From assembly GCF_016921115.1 (NCBI RefSeq), contig NZ_JAFFZS010000009.1:62001-126000 (forward strand): a stretch of DNA of 64,000 nucleotides, written 5' to 3'. Of the stretch, positions 19,551 to 28,367 are shown in pieces. Source of the stretch: Streptomyces actuosus (GTDB lineage: Bacteria > Actinomycetota > Actinomycetes > Streptomycetales > Streptomycetaceae). Position numbers and translations under genes: made by a program. Positions within the stretch are counted from its first letter, which is position 1. The number at the start of each line of letters is the position of its first letter. The notes beneath the pieces were generated by a model. The model worked only from the letters and a program-made list of their open reading frames with translations. It was not told where the DNA came from and did not search any database.

Positions 19551-20303
19551 CTACTTCACCGGCAGGTGGTACGCGACCCGGAAGCGGTCGGCCGGGATGA
19601 CCACGTCGGCCGTCTCGACCGGGCGGCCCGAGGCGTAGTAGGTGCGCTGGACGACGAGCACGACATGGCCGGGGACGCCGCCGAGCGTGAGCAACTCCTC
19701 GGCGAGGCCGGGTCTGGCGCCGACCTCCTCGGTGACGTTGTCGACGATGACGTCGATCGCCCGCATGCGCTCGACGACCCCCATGCCGCCGAGCGGCCCC
19801 TCCTCGGGGAGCATCACGGGCGTGCGGCCGGTGACGGCGAGGGGCTCCCAGGAGGTGGAGAGCATCATCGGCTCGCCACCCTCCCGGAACAGGTACCGGG
19901 TGCGCATCACGCGCTCGCCGGCCTCGATGCCGAGCCGCTCGGCGACCGCGGCGCTCGCCTCGGCCTGCTCGCTGCGCGACTCCCAGGTACCGCGCGCCTC
20001 GGCGTCGGCCTGCTCCTGCCGGAACGGGGTGGCCCCGGTGGCCGGGCGGAAGCCGGAGCGGGCGACCCGGCGCGGCACGGGCCGCTCGCGCACATACGTG
20101 CCCGAGCCGGAGCGGCCCTCGACCAGCCCCTCCGCCATGAGCACCTTGCGCGCCTCCAGGGCGACGGTGTCCGAGACGCCGTACTCCTGGCGGATGCGGG
20201 CCTGGGAGGGAAGACGGGTGTGCGGTGGCAGCAAGCCGTCGACGATCTTCTTGCGGAGATCACCCGCGACGCGCAGATACGCCGGCTGCTCACCGAAAGT
20301 CAC
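19551..20303 (-). CDS. GntR-family (HutC/UTRA) transcriptional regulator
   Basis: 250 aa from GTG 20303, preceded by GGGAG. The N-terminal winged helix (about 5-75) reads YLRVAGDLRKKIVDGLLPPH, then LPSQARIRQEYGVSDTVALE as the recognition helix region, then GLVEGRSGSGTYVR as the wing. A UTRA ligand-binding domain follows (about 95-245; VMRTRYLFREGGEPMMLSTS and VVLVVQRTYYASGRPVE). The ligand is unknown. It is monocistronic; no catabolic genes are adjacent. Its upstream 176 bp would hold its promoter. Confidence 0.94.
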   Translation of the reverse strand: MTFGEQPAYLRVAGDLRKKIVDGLLPPHTRLPSQARIRQEYGVSDTVALEARKVLMAEGLVEGRSGSGTYVRERPVPRRVARSGFRPATGATPFRQEQADAEARGTWESRSEQAEASAAVAERLGIEAGERVMRTRYLFREGGEPMMLSTSWEPLAVTGRTPVMLPEEGPLGGMGVVERMRAIDVIVDNVTEEVGARPGLAEELLTLGGVPGHVVLVVQRTYYASGRPVETADVVIPADRFRVAYHLPVK

Positions 20304-20479
20304 TGGCCGCTCCCATCAGCTTGTACAGACAGCAACAGCGTGGCAACCGACCGTTGTGCCGGGCAAGTAAAGGCCAGAGAATCACTCGATGTGATGACTT
20401 GTGCCGGGGGAAGGCTTTACCCAGGCACTTTCTCCCCGCTATGGCCTCGTTCACACGTCCGCGGGAACGCGCGCCGCAT

Positions 20480-21667
20480 TCACACCGCGAGGCCGCCGCC
20501 GGCCGAGGCACCGCCCTCGCCGCCGCGCCGCTCGCCGGCACCGTGGTCGCCGAACCATTTCGGCGGGGTCGTGGTGAGCCCCAGGGCACGGCGGGCGCCG
20601 ACCGTGGAATCGGCGTCGACGGACTCCCAGCCCTTGCCGCAGTGGGCGGCGAAGGTGTCCGCGTCCGTGGCCGCGGCGGCCCTCGCCCACTCGTCGCGGG
20701 CGGTACGGAGGTCCTTGAGCCAGGCGGCGACGGGGCCCTCGGCACCGGTGGACCAGGCGTGCCCGCGCAGCGCCGTGAGCTGCGCGGAGAGTGCGCCTCG
20801 GACCTCGCCGGCCCAGGCCCGACGGGCCTTCAGGTCGCCTCGGGGGGACATCTCGGGCTCCTCCCCCAGGGCGTCGTCGACGGCTGACTGGGCCCGCAGA
20901 AAGGCGAGTTGGTCGCCGTCGAGGGTGGTCGCGTCCAGGCGCAGCGAGCCGACCAGGCCCTTGCCCTCCTGCGCGCCACCGAGGACGCAGGCCACCGAGC
21001 GGTCGCCGTACCTCCAGGTGTCCTCGGTCGGACCGAGGTAGAACACCTCGACGTCGTCGGTGACGGCCCAGGCGTCCATGACGTACTCGCCGATGTGCGC
21101 GGAGCAGGCCTCGTCGGCGGCGTCGCTCACGGCGGCGCGGCCGGGGAAGGAGGAGCCGCCGGTCATCGTGAAGGTGTGGAACACCTCGCCGTCGTGCTCC
21201 CCGGCGCAGGGCACCTCGTCGATGTCGTACAGGTCCCCGTCGCCCATACCGCCGGGCGCGACGTAGCAACGGCCCTCGACGAGCGTCGAGTCGGTGCCGA
21301 CGGACACCCCCTCCCGGAAGCCGTCCCACAGGTCGGTGGCGGCACCCGTGGCCAGTGCCGCCGCCCACAGCGCGAGTCCGATCGTCGACAGCACGGCCCC
21401 GACGACCGCCATGGCCGTGCCCCGCTCGCCCCTGCGGCGGATCTGCACCAGCGCGATCACACCCAGCACCAGCCCGAGAGCGGGGATGCAGCACAGCAGG
21501 CCGAGGACGAGGGCGGCGATGGCGACGCCGTTGACCGGCGCCGGCCGGTTGATCGGGCTGTAGCCCTGCGTCCACGGCTGGTACGGCGGACCGTAGGAAC
21601 CCGGCGCCTGGTACGGGCCCGGCGCGGCAGGGGGCTGGTGGGGCCCGGGGGGCGGCGGTATGGACAC
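20480..21667 (-). CDS. DUF4190-type membrane protein with C-terminal septum-formation-like domain
   Basis: 395 aa. I choose GTG 21667 (MSIPPPPGPHQPPAAP) because it begins the Pro/Tyr/Gln-rich cytosolic tail and has AGGAG upstream; the open frame continues beyond without support. Two close membrane helices (VNGVAIAALVLGLLCCIPAL and GTAMAVVGAVLSTIGLALW) form the DUF4190 unit. The extracytoplasmic part has Cys in GRCYVAPGG, VPCAGEHDGEVFHTF and ACVLGG that resemble septum-formation family proteins. The C-terminus is helical and Trp/Asp-rich. Exact function is unknown. Confidence 0.8.
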   Translation of the reverse strand: MSIPPPPGPHQPPAAPGPYQAPGSYGPPYQPWTQGYSPINRPAPVNGVAIAALVLGLLCCIPALGLVLGVIALVQIRRRGERGTAMAVVGAVLSTIGLALWAAALATGAATDLWDGFREGVSVGTDSTLVEGRCYVAPGGMGDGDLYDIDEVPCAGEHDGEVFHTFTMTGGSSFPGRAAVSDAADEACSAHIGEYVMDAWAVTDDVEVFYLGPTEDTWRYGDRSVACVLGGAQEGKGLVGSLRLDATTLDGDQLAFLRAQSAVDDALGEEPEMSPRGDLKARRAWAGEVRGALSAQLTALRGHAWSTGAEGPVAAWLKDLRTARDEWARAAAATDADTFAAHCGKGWESVDADSTVGARRALGLTTTPPKWFGDHGAGERRGGEGGASAGGGLAV

Positions 21668-22166
21668 GGGTGCCGTGCTCCTGTGTTCGTGGGTGCGGGG
21701 CGAGGGGGTCGGCGCGCGAGCGGCGGGAACTGACGTACGACTGGCCGCATCGTAAGGGGGGCGGCGAACACCCGCGGAAGGCCGGTCGCGCGGGGCGGCG
21801 TCCCGAACGCCGGGATGGAGGGCGACACACGGGGCGGCGACGCATCGGCGGAGTCCCGGAGTGAGGACGGGGGACGAGACGGGGACGAGGCCGACGGCCC
21901 GCCCGCGGCCCGGAGGGTCGTGGCCGGAACCGGCCGGGCCCGAACCGGCCGGAACGGCGACGAAGCGGGGGGAACGCCCCGGTGGAACCGTCGGACGCAC
22001 CGGGCACCGGTGCCGGCCGGCGTCCCGCACGGGGGTGCGCGGTCGGCCAGGTCCGCGCAAGACCCCTTGTGCACTTCCCGTGGAAGCCCCACTCTCTCGA
22101 CTGACGCACAGTCGAGGCAGACAAATTTGACATGCCCACGCCATCCCCACGAGGAGGACCCCTCAC
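21668..22166 (+). promoter_or_regulatory. Divergent promoter region with inverted repeat upstream of the subtilase
   Basis: 499 bp between the divergent DUF4190 and subtilase genes. Most of it is very GC-rich with no gene. Close to the subtilase there is an inverted repeat ctcgact (22096-22102) and agtcgag (22110-22116) with a 7-nt spacer, followed by an AT-rich tttgacat and then a strong ribosome site GAGGAGG at 22151-22157, ten bases before the ATG. The repeat is a plausible operator. Confidence 0.5.
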
Positions 22167-23747
22167 ATGGCAGTGACGCGTCACACCGGCCGAAGACTGG
22201 CCGCACTCGGCACCGCAGCCACCGCACTGCTGGCCGCCGGCCTCGCCTCCGCCCTCCCGGTCGCGGCCGCCCCCGCGGCCCCGGAGGGCCGGATCCAGTA
22301 CGAGGGCGCGGCGAACGCCGTGGCCGACAGCTACATCGTCACCCTCCGGTCCACCCGGGCCGGCTCCGCCGCCGGCCGCTCGCTGGCCACGAAGTACGGT
22401 GCCGCGATCGAGCGGACGTACGCCACGGCCCTCAACGGCTACGCGGTCTCGGCCTCCCCGACCGAGGCGAAGCGTCTGGCCGCCGACCCGGCCGTCGCCT
22501 CCGTCGTCCAGAACCGCACGTTCCACATCGACGCCACCCAGCCCAGCCCGCCGTCCTGGGGCCTGGACCGCATCGACCAGGCGAACCGCCCGCTCGACGG
22601 CTCCTACACCTACCCGGACTCGGCCGGGCAGGGTGTGACGGCGTACATCATCGACACCGGCGTCCGCATCACCCACAGCGACTTCGGGGGCCGCGCCTCC
22701 TACGGCTACGACGCCGTCGACGACGACAACACCGCCCAGGACGGCCACGGCCACGGCACCCATGTCGCGGGCACCGTGGCCGGCTCCTCCTACGGGGTGG
22801 CCAAGAAGGCGAAGATCGTCGCCGTGCGGGTGCTGAACAACTCCGGCTCCGGCACCACCGACCAGGTCGTCGCCGGCATCGACTGGGTGGCCCAGCACCA
22901 CTCCGGCCCGTCCGTCGCCAACATGTCCCTCGGCGGCGGCGCGGACTCCGTCCTCGACACGGCCGTGCGCAACGCCATCGCCTCCGGTGTCACCTTCGCG
23001 GTCGCCGCGGGCAACGACGGTTCCAACGCGTCGAACTACTCGCCCGCGCGCGTGAGCGAGGCCATCACGGTCGGCGCGACGACGTCGAGCGACTCCCGCG
23101 CGAGCTACTCCAACTACGGCTCGATCCTCGACCTGTTCGCACCGGGCTCGTCCATCACCTCGGCCTGGAACAGCAGCGACACGGCGACGAACACCATCTC
23201 CGGTACGTCGATGGCGACACCGCACGTCACCGGCGCCGCGGCGCTGTACCTCGCCGATCACCCGACGGCGACGCCGTCGCAGGTCGGCAGCGCCCTGGCC
23301 GACGCGGCGACCGGCGGCGTGGTCTCCGGTCCCGGCAGCGGCTCGCCCAACCTGCTGCTGAACGTGGGGTCGGGCGGCAGCACACCCCCGCCACCGCCCT
23401 CCGGCGACCGGTTCGAGAACACCACCGACCACGCGATCGACGACTACTCCACCGTCGACTCCCCGATCACCGTCAGCGGCGTCCCGGGCAGCGCCCCCTC
23501 CGACCTGGCCGTCGAGGTGCACATCCGGCACACCTACATCGGCGACCTGCGCGTCCAGCTCATCGCGCCGGACGGCTCGGCCTACCTGCTGAAGAACTAC
23601 GGCACCGGCGGCAGCGCCGACGACATCGACACCACGTACACCGTCGACGCCTCTTCGGAGAGCGCCGACGGCACGTGGCGGCTGCGCGTGAGCGACGACG
23701 CCTGGTTCGACACGGGCACGCTCGACGCCTGGGCGCTGCAGTTCTGA
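22167..23747 (+). CDS. Secreted subtilisin-like serine protease with C-terminal P domain
   Basis: 526 aa. The signal peptide spans about 1-35 (two Arg, hydrophobic core, AAAPAAPEG). An inhibitor I9 propeptide covers about 50-122 (SYIVTL to NRTFHI), and the S8 catalytic domain follows. Catalytic residues are Asp163 (IIDTGVRITHSDF), His196 (HGHGTHVAG) and Ser348 (GTSMATPHV); the oxyanion Asn is in AAGNDGSN. A Gly/Ser/Pro linker (SGGSTPPPPPSG) leads to a proprotein-convertase P domain (about 400-526) that is usually needed for folding or substrate positioning. The ribosome site GAGGAGG is strong. It should be an extracellular protease. Confidence 0.96.
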   Translation: MAVTRHTGRRLAALGTAATALLAAGLASALPVAAAPAAPEGRIQYEGAANAVADSYIVTLRSTRAGSAAGRSLATKYGAAIERTYATALNGYAVSASPTEAKRLAADPAVASVVQNRTFHIDATQPSPPSWGLDRIDQANRPLDGSYTYPDSAGQGVTAYIIDTGVRITHSDFGGRASYGYDAVDDDNTAQDGHGHGTHVAGTVAGSSYGVAKKAKIVAVRVLNNSGSGTTDQVVAGIDWVAQHHSGPSVANMSLGGGADSVLDTAVRNAIASGVTFAVAAGNDGSNASNYSPARVSEAITVGATTSSDSRASYSNYGSILDLFAPGSSITSAWNSSDTATNTISGTSMATPHVTGAAALYLADHPTATPSQVGSALADAATGGVVSGPGSGSPNLLLNVGSGGSTPPPPPSGDRFENTTDHAIDDYSTVDSPITVSGVPGSAPSDLAVEVHIRHTYIGDLRVQLIAPDGSAYLLKNYGTGGSADDIDTTYTVDASSESADGTWRLRVSDDAWFDTGTLDAWALQF

Positions 23748-23767
23748 CGCCCTGAACACCGAACGCG

Positions 23768-23801
23768 GCCCGGGACACCCGTCGACGGCGGTGTCCCGGG
23801 C
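23768..23801 (+). terminator. Terminator after the subtilase gene
   Basis: 12-bp GC stem (23768-23779 with 23790-23801) with a 10-nt loop, about 20 bp past the stop codon and followed by a T-rich cttctc. Confidence 0.8.
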
Positions 23802-24057
23802 CCGCTTCTCCCGGGCGACGGCCTCGGCGCGGCCCCGGTCCGGATGGACGGGGACGGCGGAGGCGCCGTCCCCGTCGAGCGGCAGGCGCAGCGGGGGTCG
23901 CCTCCGTGGCCGGGGCCTGCAGGCCGCGCGCGGCCTCGGCGGGATCCCCGGGCCGGCTGCCGCCGCGGCCCGCCCGGACACCGCGGTCCGGCTGCGCGGG
24001 GCGAGCGCCGCAGGGATCCGCCCGCGGGCCTCGCGGGCCGCTCGTGGACGCGCCGCA

Positions 24058-24519
24058 TCAGCCCCCCGCCTCCACGGGCTCCTCCGGGGACTCCTCCAGA
24101 GGAACGTGGGGAGGCGCGTACGGGGGTGCCTCCGCGGTACCGAGCGGCGCCGGCGCCCCCGTGCTCCGCTGCGTGCTCTCCCGCGCCCCGAGGGCGTCGC
24201 TCTCCGAGTCCGGCCCGTATCCCCGCCCGACCTCGATGTCCGCGCCAGGCCTGCCGCCCGCAGACGGCGCGGCGCCCGGCCGCGGCACGGCCGCCACGGC
24301 GTCCATGGCCTCCGCCCGGTCCGCGCCGTCCGGACCCGGCACGTCGTCCGCTGCGCCCGAAGGGCCTCCCGGGTCGCCGCCCACCGCCAGCCGGGCCTGC
24401 TCCTCCTCCACGATGCGGCGGGCCAGGGCCGTGTCCGAGACGTCCAGGGCGTCCGGAGTGGACTCGGCGACGGCGCTGCGCCGCGCATAGGCGTCGAACA
24501 GGCGGGACGTTCCTGCCAA
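24058..24519 (-). pseudogene. C-terminal stub of a SNF2-type helicase gene
   Basis: The first conserved stretch of this frame (RLFDAYARRSAVAE, then TPDALDVSDT and LARRIVEEEQARL) matches the extreme C-terminus of the complete SNF2 gene at 33171-35399 over 35 residues. At DNA level the match over about 105 bp is close to 80% and stops abruptly near 24504. Everything encoding the ATPase is missing. Beyond the match the frame continues into a low-complexity Pro/Gly/Glu tail, unlike the short tail of the intact gene. The only in-frame start is a TTG at 24519 within the foreign junction. I read it as the residue of a deletion that fused a helicase gene end to the thioesterase remnant region. Confidence 0.75.
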
Positions 24520-24571
24520 CAGCCGCCGAATTGTCAGTCACCGCACTGTCAGCGGTCACGGTGCGAGGAAG

Positions 24572-24628
24572 GCCCGCGGAGAGGTGACGGACAGCCGTCG
24601 TCGGCCGATGGCCCACCTCTCCGCGGGC
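24572..24628 (-). terminator. Terminator of the thioesterase remnant
   Basis: Perfect 15-bp stem (24572-24586 with 24614-24628) and a 27-nt loop, located 4 bp after the predicted stop of the thioesterase remnant on the same strand. Confidence 0.75.
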
Positions 24629-24632
24629 TCGC

Positions 24633-25335
24633 TCACTCGTCGAAGGCTGAACCCGCCAGCTTCTCGCCGACCGCCTCCCCGATCAGCCTGAGGGCCTCCG
24701 GCCCCATCAGCTCGTCGTGCGTGCCAGCTCGCGGACGTCCATCTTCTCGGTGACGTACGGCGTCCACAGCTCGACTTCCGGCGCGGACTGGGGGCGTCCT
24801 CGTACCGCCCTGACAAACAGCACCTCTCCGTCGAAGCTGCCAGGAGCGTGCTCGCTGTCGATCACCATGTTGTTACGGGTCACCCGGCCCACCCTCGCCA
24901 GTGTCTCGGCGTCGAAGTTCCCGAACAGCCCGCCCTGCTGGCCGAGGAGTTCCGCGGTGCTGCTCGCGGTCAGCGGACCTGCGGCCGGGTCGGACTCGGC
25001 TCCGGCGTACTTCAACAGCTCACCGAACAACTGCTCGTCCGATGGCACCGTGGACGTCTCGCCGCGCTGGGCCGGGTAGGAGTCGAGCATGGCGAGCAGC
25101 TCCACTCCTCGCCCGCCTTCCGCAGCTGTACGGCCATGGCGTGCGCGACGACTCCGCCGAACGACCAGCCGAGCAGGTGGTAGGGCCCCGATGGCTGCAC
25201 CTCGCGGATGCGGGCCACGTAGTCGGCCGCCATGTCCTCCAGCCTCCGCGGCAGCTCCTTGTCGCCGCCCATCCCGCGCGCCTGCAGCGCATAGACCGGG
25301 TGCTCGGCCGAGATCTCGTGCAGCAGTCCGGCGTA
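24633..25335 (-). pseudogene. Remnant of an NRPS-type thioesterase domain or gene, two frameshifts
   Basis: Reading leftward from the insertion sequence, one frame gives YAGLLHEISAEHPVYALQAR and GPYHLLGWSFGGVVAHAMA, which is the nucleophile elbow (GWSFGG) of an NRPS/PKS type I thioesterase. Near 25105 the frame shifts by one base (apparently a lost G), and the next frame continues with ELLAMLDSYPAQRG through LWTPYVTEKMDVRELA. A second shift near 24720 would restore HDELMGPEALRLIGEAVGEK and a stop at 24633. The N-terminal part (oxyanion region) is absent because sequence to the right is the IS. It is therefore the dead 3' end of a biosynthetic gene, with its terminator retained. Confidence 0.8.
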
Positions 25336-26441
25336 TTGATCCGAAACGGTTTGGGTTCTGGGTCGTTGGTGGGGTGTGAGCGATCTGGTGGGGGACGCGC
25401 GGCATCTGTCGCCGTCGGCGCAGGAGGCCCTGCGACTACGGGCGGTGGCCGCGTTGGTGGCGGGCCGGGACCGTGAAGACGTGGCGGCAGTCTTCGGCGT
25501 GTCGCTGAAGGCCGTCGACAAGTGGTGGGCGAAGTGGCAGGCCGGCGGCCGGGAGGCGCTGGTCATGCGCCCGCGGGGCAGGCCGGTCGGGGTGCACCAG
25601 GTGCTCGGGGAGGCCGAGCAGGCCGCCCTGCGGCAGGCGGTCCTCGACCACCGCCCCTGTGACATGGGCTTGAGCGGGCAGCTGTGGACGCGGCGGCTGA
25701 TCGGTGACCTGATCGCGAAGCTGTACCGGGTGCGGCTGACCGAACCGGGGGTGGGCACGTACCTGAAGCGCTGGGGGCTGTCCTTCCAGCGCCCGGACAA
25801 ACGGGCCGTCGAACAGGCCCCCGAGGCCGTCCGGCGCTGGCACCAGGAGACCTGGCCGAAGATCCGCGCGAAGGCGAAGGCCGACGGCGGTGAGATCCTC
25901 TTCGCCGACCAGGTCGGCATCCGATCCGACCAGGTCACCGGCCGCACCTGGGGAGAGAAGGGGAGGACGCCCGTGGTGCGGCGGAGCGGGAACCGGTTCT
26001 CGGTGAACGCGATGTCGGCGATCAGCACCAAGGGCCGGATGCACTTCATGGTCTTCACCGAGAGCTTCACCGCGGAGGTGATGTGCCGCTTCCTCGGCCG
26101 GCTGGCCGGCCACTTCGACCACAAGGTCCACCTCGTCGTCGACGGACACTCCGCCCACCGGTCCAAGAAGGTGCGCGGCTGGCTCGCCGCCCACCCCGAC
26201 GACGTCGAGCTGCACTTCCTGCCGCCGTACTCGCCCGAGCTGAACCCCGACGAGCTGGTCAACGCCGACCTCAAGCACAGCCTGCCCCGGCAGCACCGAG
26301 CCCGCGACCAAGTCGAACTCGCCGCCGAGACCCGCCGCTTCTTCCGCCGACGCCAGCGCCAGCCACACATCGTCCGCGGCTACTTCGGCGGCCCACACGT
26401 CCGCTACGTCCTGGACGAGAACCCCATGAGTTTCTGATCAA
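25336..26441. mobile_element. IS630-family insertion sequence
   Basis: 1,106-bp element. Imperfect terminal inverted repeats begin ttgatc at the left and end gatcaa at the right; inward, both share gaaac, then ggttct. TA dinucleotides flank both ends (25334-25335 and 26442-26443), as expected for IS630/Tc1 target duplication. It holds one transposase gene whose stop codon lies inside the right repeat. The element looks intact and potentially active. Confidence 0.9.
25376..26437 (+). CDS. IS630-family transposase
   Basis: 353 aa. The N-terminal helix-turn-helix (about 12-60) includes DVAAVFGVSLKAVDKWWAKW and a second winged-helix region. The DDE catalytic core has Asp178 (EILFADQVGI), Asp256 (HLVVDGHSAH) and Glu293 (PELNPDELVN). 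It cuts and pastes the element into TA sites. The gene is full length and uninterrupted, with GTG or ATG start choices within the left repeat region. Confidence 0.95.
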   Translation: MSDLVGDARHLSPSAQEALRLRAVAALVAGRDREDVAAVFGVSLKAVDKWWAKWQAGGREALVMRPRGRPVGVHQVLGEAEQAALRQAVLDHRPCDMGLSGQLWTRRLIGDLIAKLYRVRLTEPGVGTYLKRWGLSFQRPDKRAVEQAPEAVRRWHQETWPKIRAKAKADGGEILFADQVGIRSDQVTGRTWGEKGRTPVVRRSGNRFSVNAMSAISTKGRMHFMVFTESFTAEVMCRFLGRLAGHFDHKVHLVVDGHSAHRSKKVRGWLAAHPDDVELHFLPPYSPELNPDELVNADLKHSLPRQHRARDQVELAAETRRFFRRRQRQPHIVRGYFGGPHVRYVLDENPMSF

Positions 26442-26498
26442 TATATACATGCCAAGGAGTTCGTGCAGATGCGTCTGCGCGGAGGGTCCTGCTGCCGC

Positions 26499-27029
26499 TC
26501 AGCGGTGCCCGAGCACCCCTTGCAGCGCGGGAGCTGAGGTGGTGCGCCGCCGGTAATACGCGATCGCCGACACCGCGAGGAGCGGAGCCCAGGCAAGCAG
26601 CGGGGTGTAGCAGACGGCGAGGAAGACCGTCTGGGCCCTGGTGTCCGTGAGAACGCCGTCCGCCAGATTGCCCCCCTGAACGAAGCCGACCAGAAGGCTC
26701 AGAGCGAAGAGCACGAACGACCCGACGAGCGCCGGGACCACCGCCGCGAGCGGACGCACCGGCCGGCCGCCGATCAGCGGGATCCAGCGCGGCACGACCT
26801 CACCCCACGGCTGCACCAGGCCGAGTGTCAGCAGGGCAAGCCCCTCCGTGACCGCCGTCAGAACCAGGACGTACGCCACGCCCCAGCCCGTGTGTAACGG
26901 CTGCGATGTCACCGGGAGCCCGGCGGCCAGGGCGAGCCGCCACAGGCTCGAGGGCAAGGTGAGCAGCGGTACGGCGTAGGCGGTGCGGACTGCCCAGCGC
27001 GGTACGCCCGAAGCTGTGTTCTTAAGCAT
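26499..27029 (-). CDS. Small integral membrane protein of unknown function
   Basis: 176 aa from ATG 27029 (MLKNTASGVPRW); a start at 27065 adds 12 residues. Four hydrophobic segments are visible, at about WAVRTAYAVPLLTLPSSLW, AYVLVLTAVTEGLALLTLGL, VVPALVGSFVLFALSLLVGF and FLAVCYTPLLAWAPLLAVSA. No motif is recognised. It lies between the IS and the chimeric gene, in the decayed cluster region; its frame is intact. Confidence 0.7.
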   Translation of the reverse strand: MLKNTASGVPRWAVRTAYAVPLLTLPSSLWRLALAAGLPVTSQPLHTGWGVAYVLVLTAVTEGLALLTLGLVQPWGEVVPRWIPLIGGRPVRPLAAVVPALVGSFVLFALSLLVGFVQGGNLADGVLTDTRAQTVFLAVCYTPLLAWAPLLAVSAIAYYRRRTTSAPALQGVLGHR

Positions 27030-27125
27030 GTGATCCACTTTCGTCCCTGCGGCGCCGCCGCGCATCAGCCTGTGGGTTCATCCGTCTCCCCCGTGCGAGG
27101 GAGACGGACCGACACCCCTGGACCG

Positions 27126-28367
27126 TCACGTCGGCTGGTTTCCGTGCTTGCGCACCGGCAGTGGGGCGTGCTTCTCGCGCAGCATCGCGAGCGCGTCGAT
27201 CAGCACCTCGCGGGTCTCGGCGGGGTCGATGACGTCGTCGACCAGACCGCCCTCGGCGGCGTAGTAGGGGTGCATCAGCTCGGCCTTGTACTCCTTGACC
27301 AGCAGAGCACGGGTCGTCTCGGGGTTGTCCGAGGCGTTGATCTGCCGCCGGAAGACCACGTTCGCCGCGCCCTCGGCGCCCATCACCGCGATCTCGTTGG
27401 TGGGCCAGGCGTAGCAGAAGTCGGCGCCGATCGAGCGCGAGTCCATGACGATGTACGCGCCGCCGTACGCCTTGCGCAGAATCACCGAGATCCGCAGCAC
27501 GGTGGCGTTGCAGTACGCGTAGAGAAGCTTGGCGCCGTGCCGGATGATGCCGCCGTGTTCCTGGTCGTCAGCGCGGGCGAGCAGGACGGGCAAGCAGGCC
27601 ACCCCCACCGCGAGGTCCTTGCCCTGTTCCTTTCCGCTCAGCCCGGACGACGAGGTGATGTCGAGCAGGTCGTCGGCGATCTGGAACGCCACGCCGAGGT
27701 GTTCTCCGTACTCCGCGAGCGCGTCGGCCACGGCGGTGGGCGCCCCGGCCTGGAGCGCGCCGAGCCGCAGCGCGAGGGATATCAGTGCCGCCGACTTGTC
27801 GGAGACCACGCTGAAGTAGTGGACGAGCGGGTCGTCGTCCCCGCCCGGGCCGAGCAGCTCCCGCATCTGGCCCCGCACCAGTCGTGCGGAAGCCTCGGCA
27901 TGCAGCGCAAGGGTCTGTGCCACAAGGTCGGCGCAGAGCCGGGCGGACGTGGCGAGCAGCCAGTTGCCCGCCATGACGGCGACGGAGTTGCCCCAGCGCG
28001 CGTTGACGCTGGGCACTCCGTGCCGGATGCGGGCCTGGTCCATCACGTCGTCGTGGTAGAGCGAGGCGGCGTGGACCAGCTCACAGATCACGGCGGCGTC
28101 CGCAACACCCGGAGCCCCGGGTTCCGCGAACTCGGCTGCCACCAGGGTGAGCAGCGGGCGCAGCCTCTTGCCGCCCGCCGCGACGAGATAGCCGACCATC
28201 TCGGTCACACGCGGGTCGGCCGCCCCCGCGGCACACTCCCGGAGCCGCTCTTCCACCCGTTCGAGGCCGGCGGCAAGGCTGGATTCCAGCTCGTCCTCAC
28301 CTACGGCGATCCGGGAAAGCACCGAACGGCCGCGCTCCTGAGCGACCAGTGTGGCCACCTGCGACAT
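27126..28367 (-). CDS. Chimeric gene: polyprenyl synthase N-terminus fused to acyl-CoA carboxylase beta C-terminus
   Basis: 413 aa from ATG 28367 with GGGGAGGGG upstream. Residues 1-265 are an isoprenyl diphosphate synthase: GGKRLRP, the first Asp-rich motif HDDVMD (about 105-110), GQMRE, and the second Asp-rich motif DDLLD (232-236), ending at LPVLLARA. From residue 268 (DQEHGGIIRHGAK) the protein is instead the C-terminal 145 residues of a propionyl/acetyl-CoA carboxylase carboxyltransferase, including RKAYGGAYIVMDS, YAWPTNEIAVMGAEGAANV and GLVDDVIDPAETREVL. The junction is in frame near 27565. The synthase lacks its last 50 or so residues and the carboxylase lacks its CoA-binding half. Prenyl transfer might survive; carboxylase activity is unlikely. 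It probably arose by deletion. Confidence 0.88.
   Translation of the reverse strand: MSQVATLVAQERGRSVLSRIAVGEDELESSLAAGLERVEERLRECAAGAADPRVTEMVGYLVAAGGKRLRPLLTLVAAEFAEPGAPGVADAAVICELVHAASLYHDDVMDQARIRHGVPSVNARWGNSVAVMAGNWLLATSARLCADLVAQTLALHAEASARLVRGQMRELLGPGGDDDPLVHYFSVVSDKSAALISLALRLGALQAGAPTAVADALAEYGEHLGVAFQIADDLLDITSSSGLSGKEQGKDLAVGVACLPVLLARADDQEHGGIIRHGAKLLYAYCNATVLRISVILRKAYGGAYIVMDSRSIGADFCYAWPTNEIAVMGAEGAANVVFRRQINASDNPETTRALLVKEYKAELMHPYYAAEGGLVDDVIDPAETREVLIDALAMLREKHAPLPVRKHGNQPT

Noticed and set aside
20451-24488. 1,345-codon minus-strand frame opposite the subtilase
   Set aside because: The subtilase on the other strand has all catalytic motifs; this frame has none and crosses two terminators.
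26411-26498. Continuation of the thioesterase gene to the right of the IS
   Set aside because: Translation of the right flank in all minus frames gives nothing like the missing thioesterase N-terminus, so the IS does not simply interrupt an otherwise complete gene.
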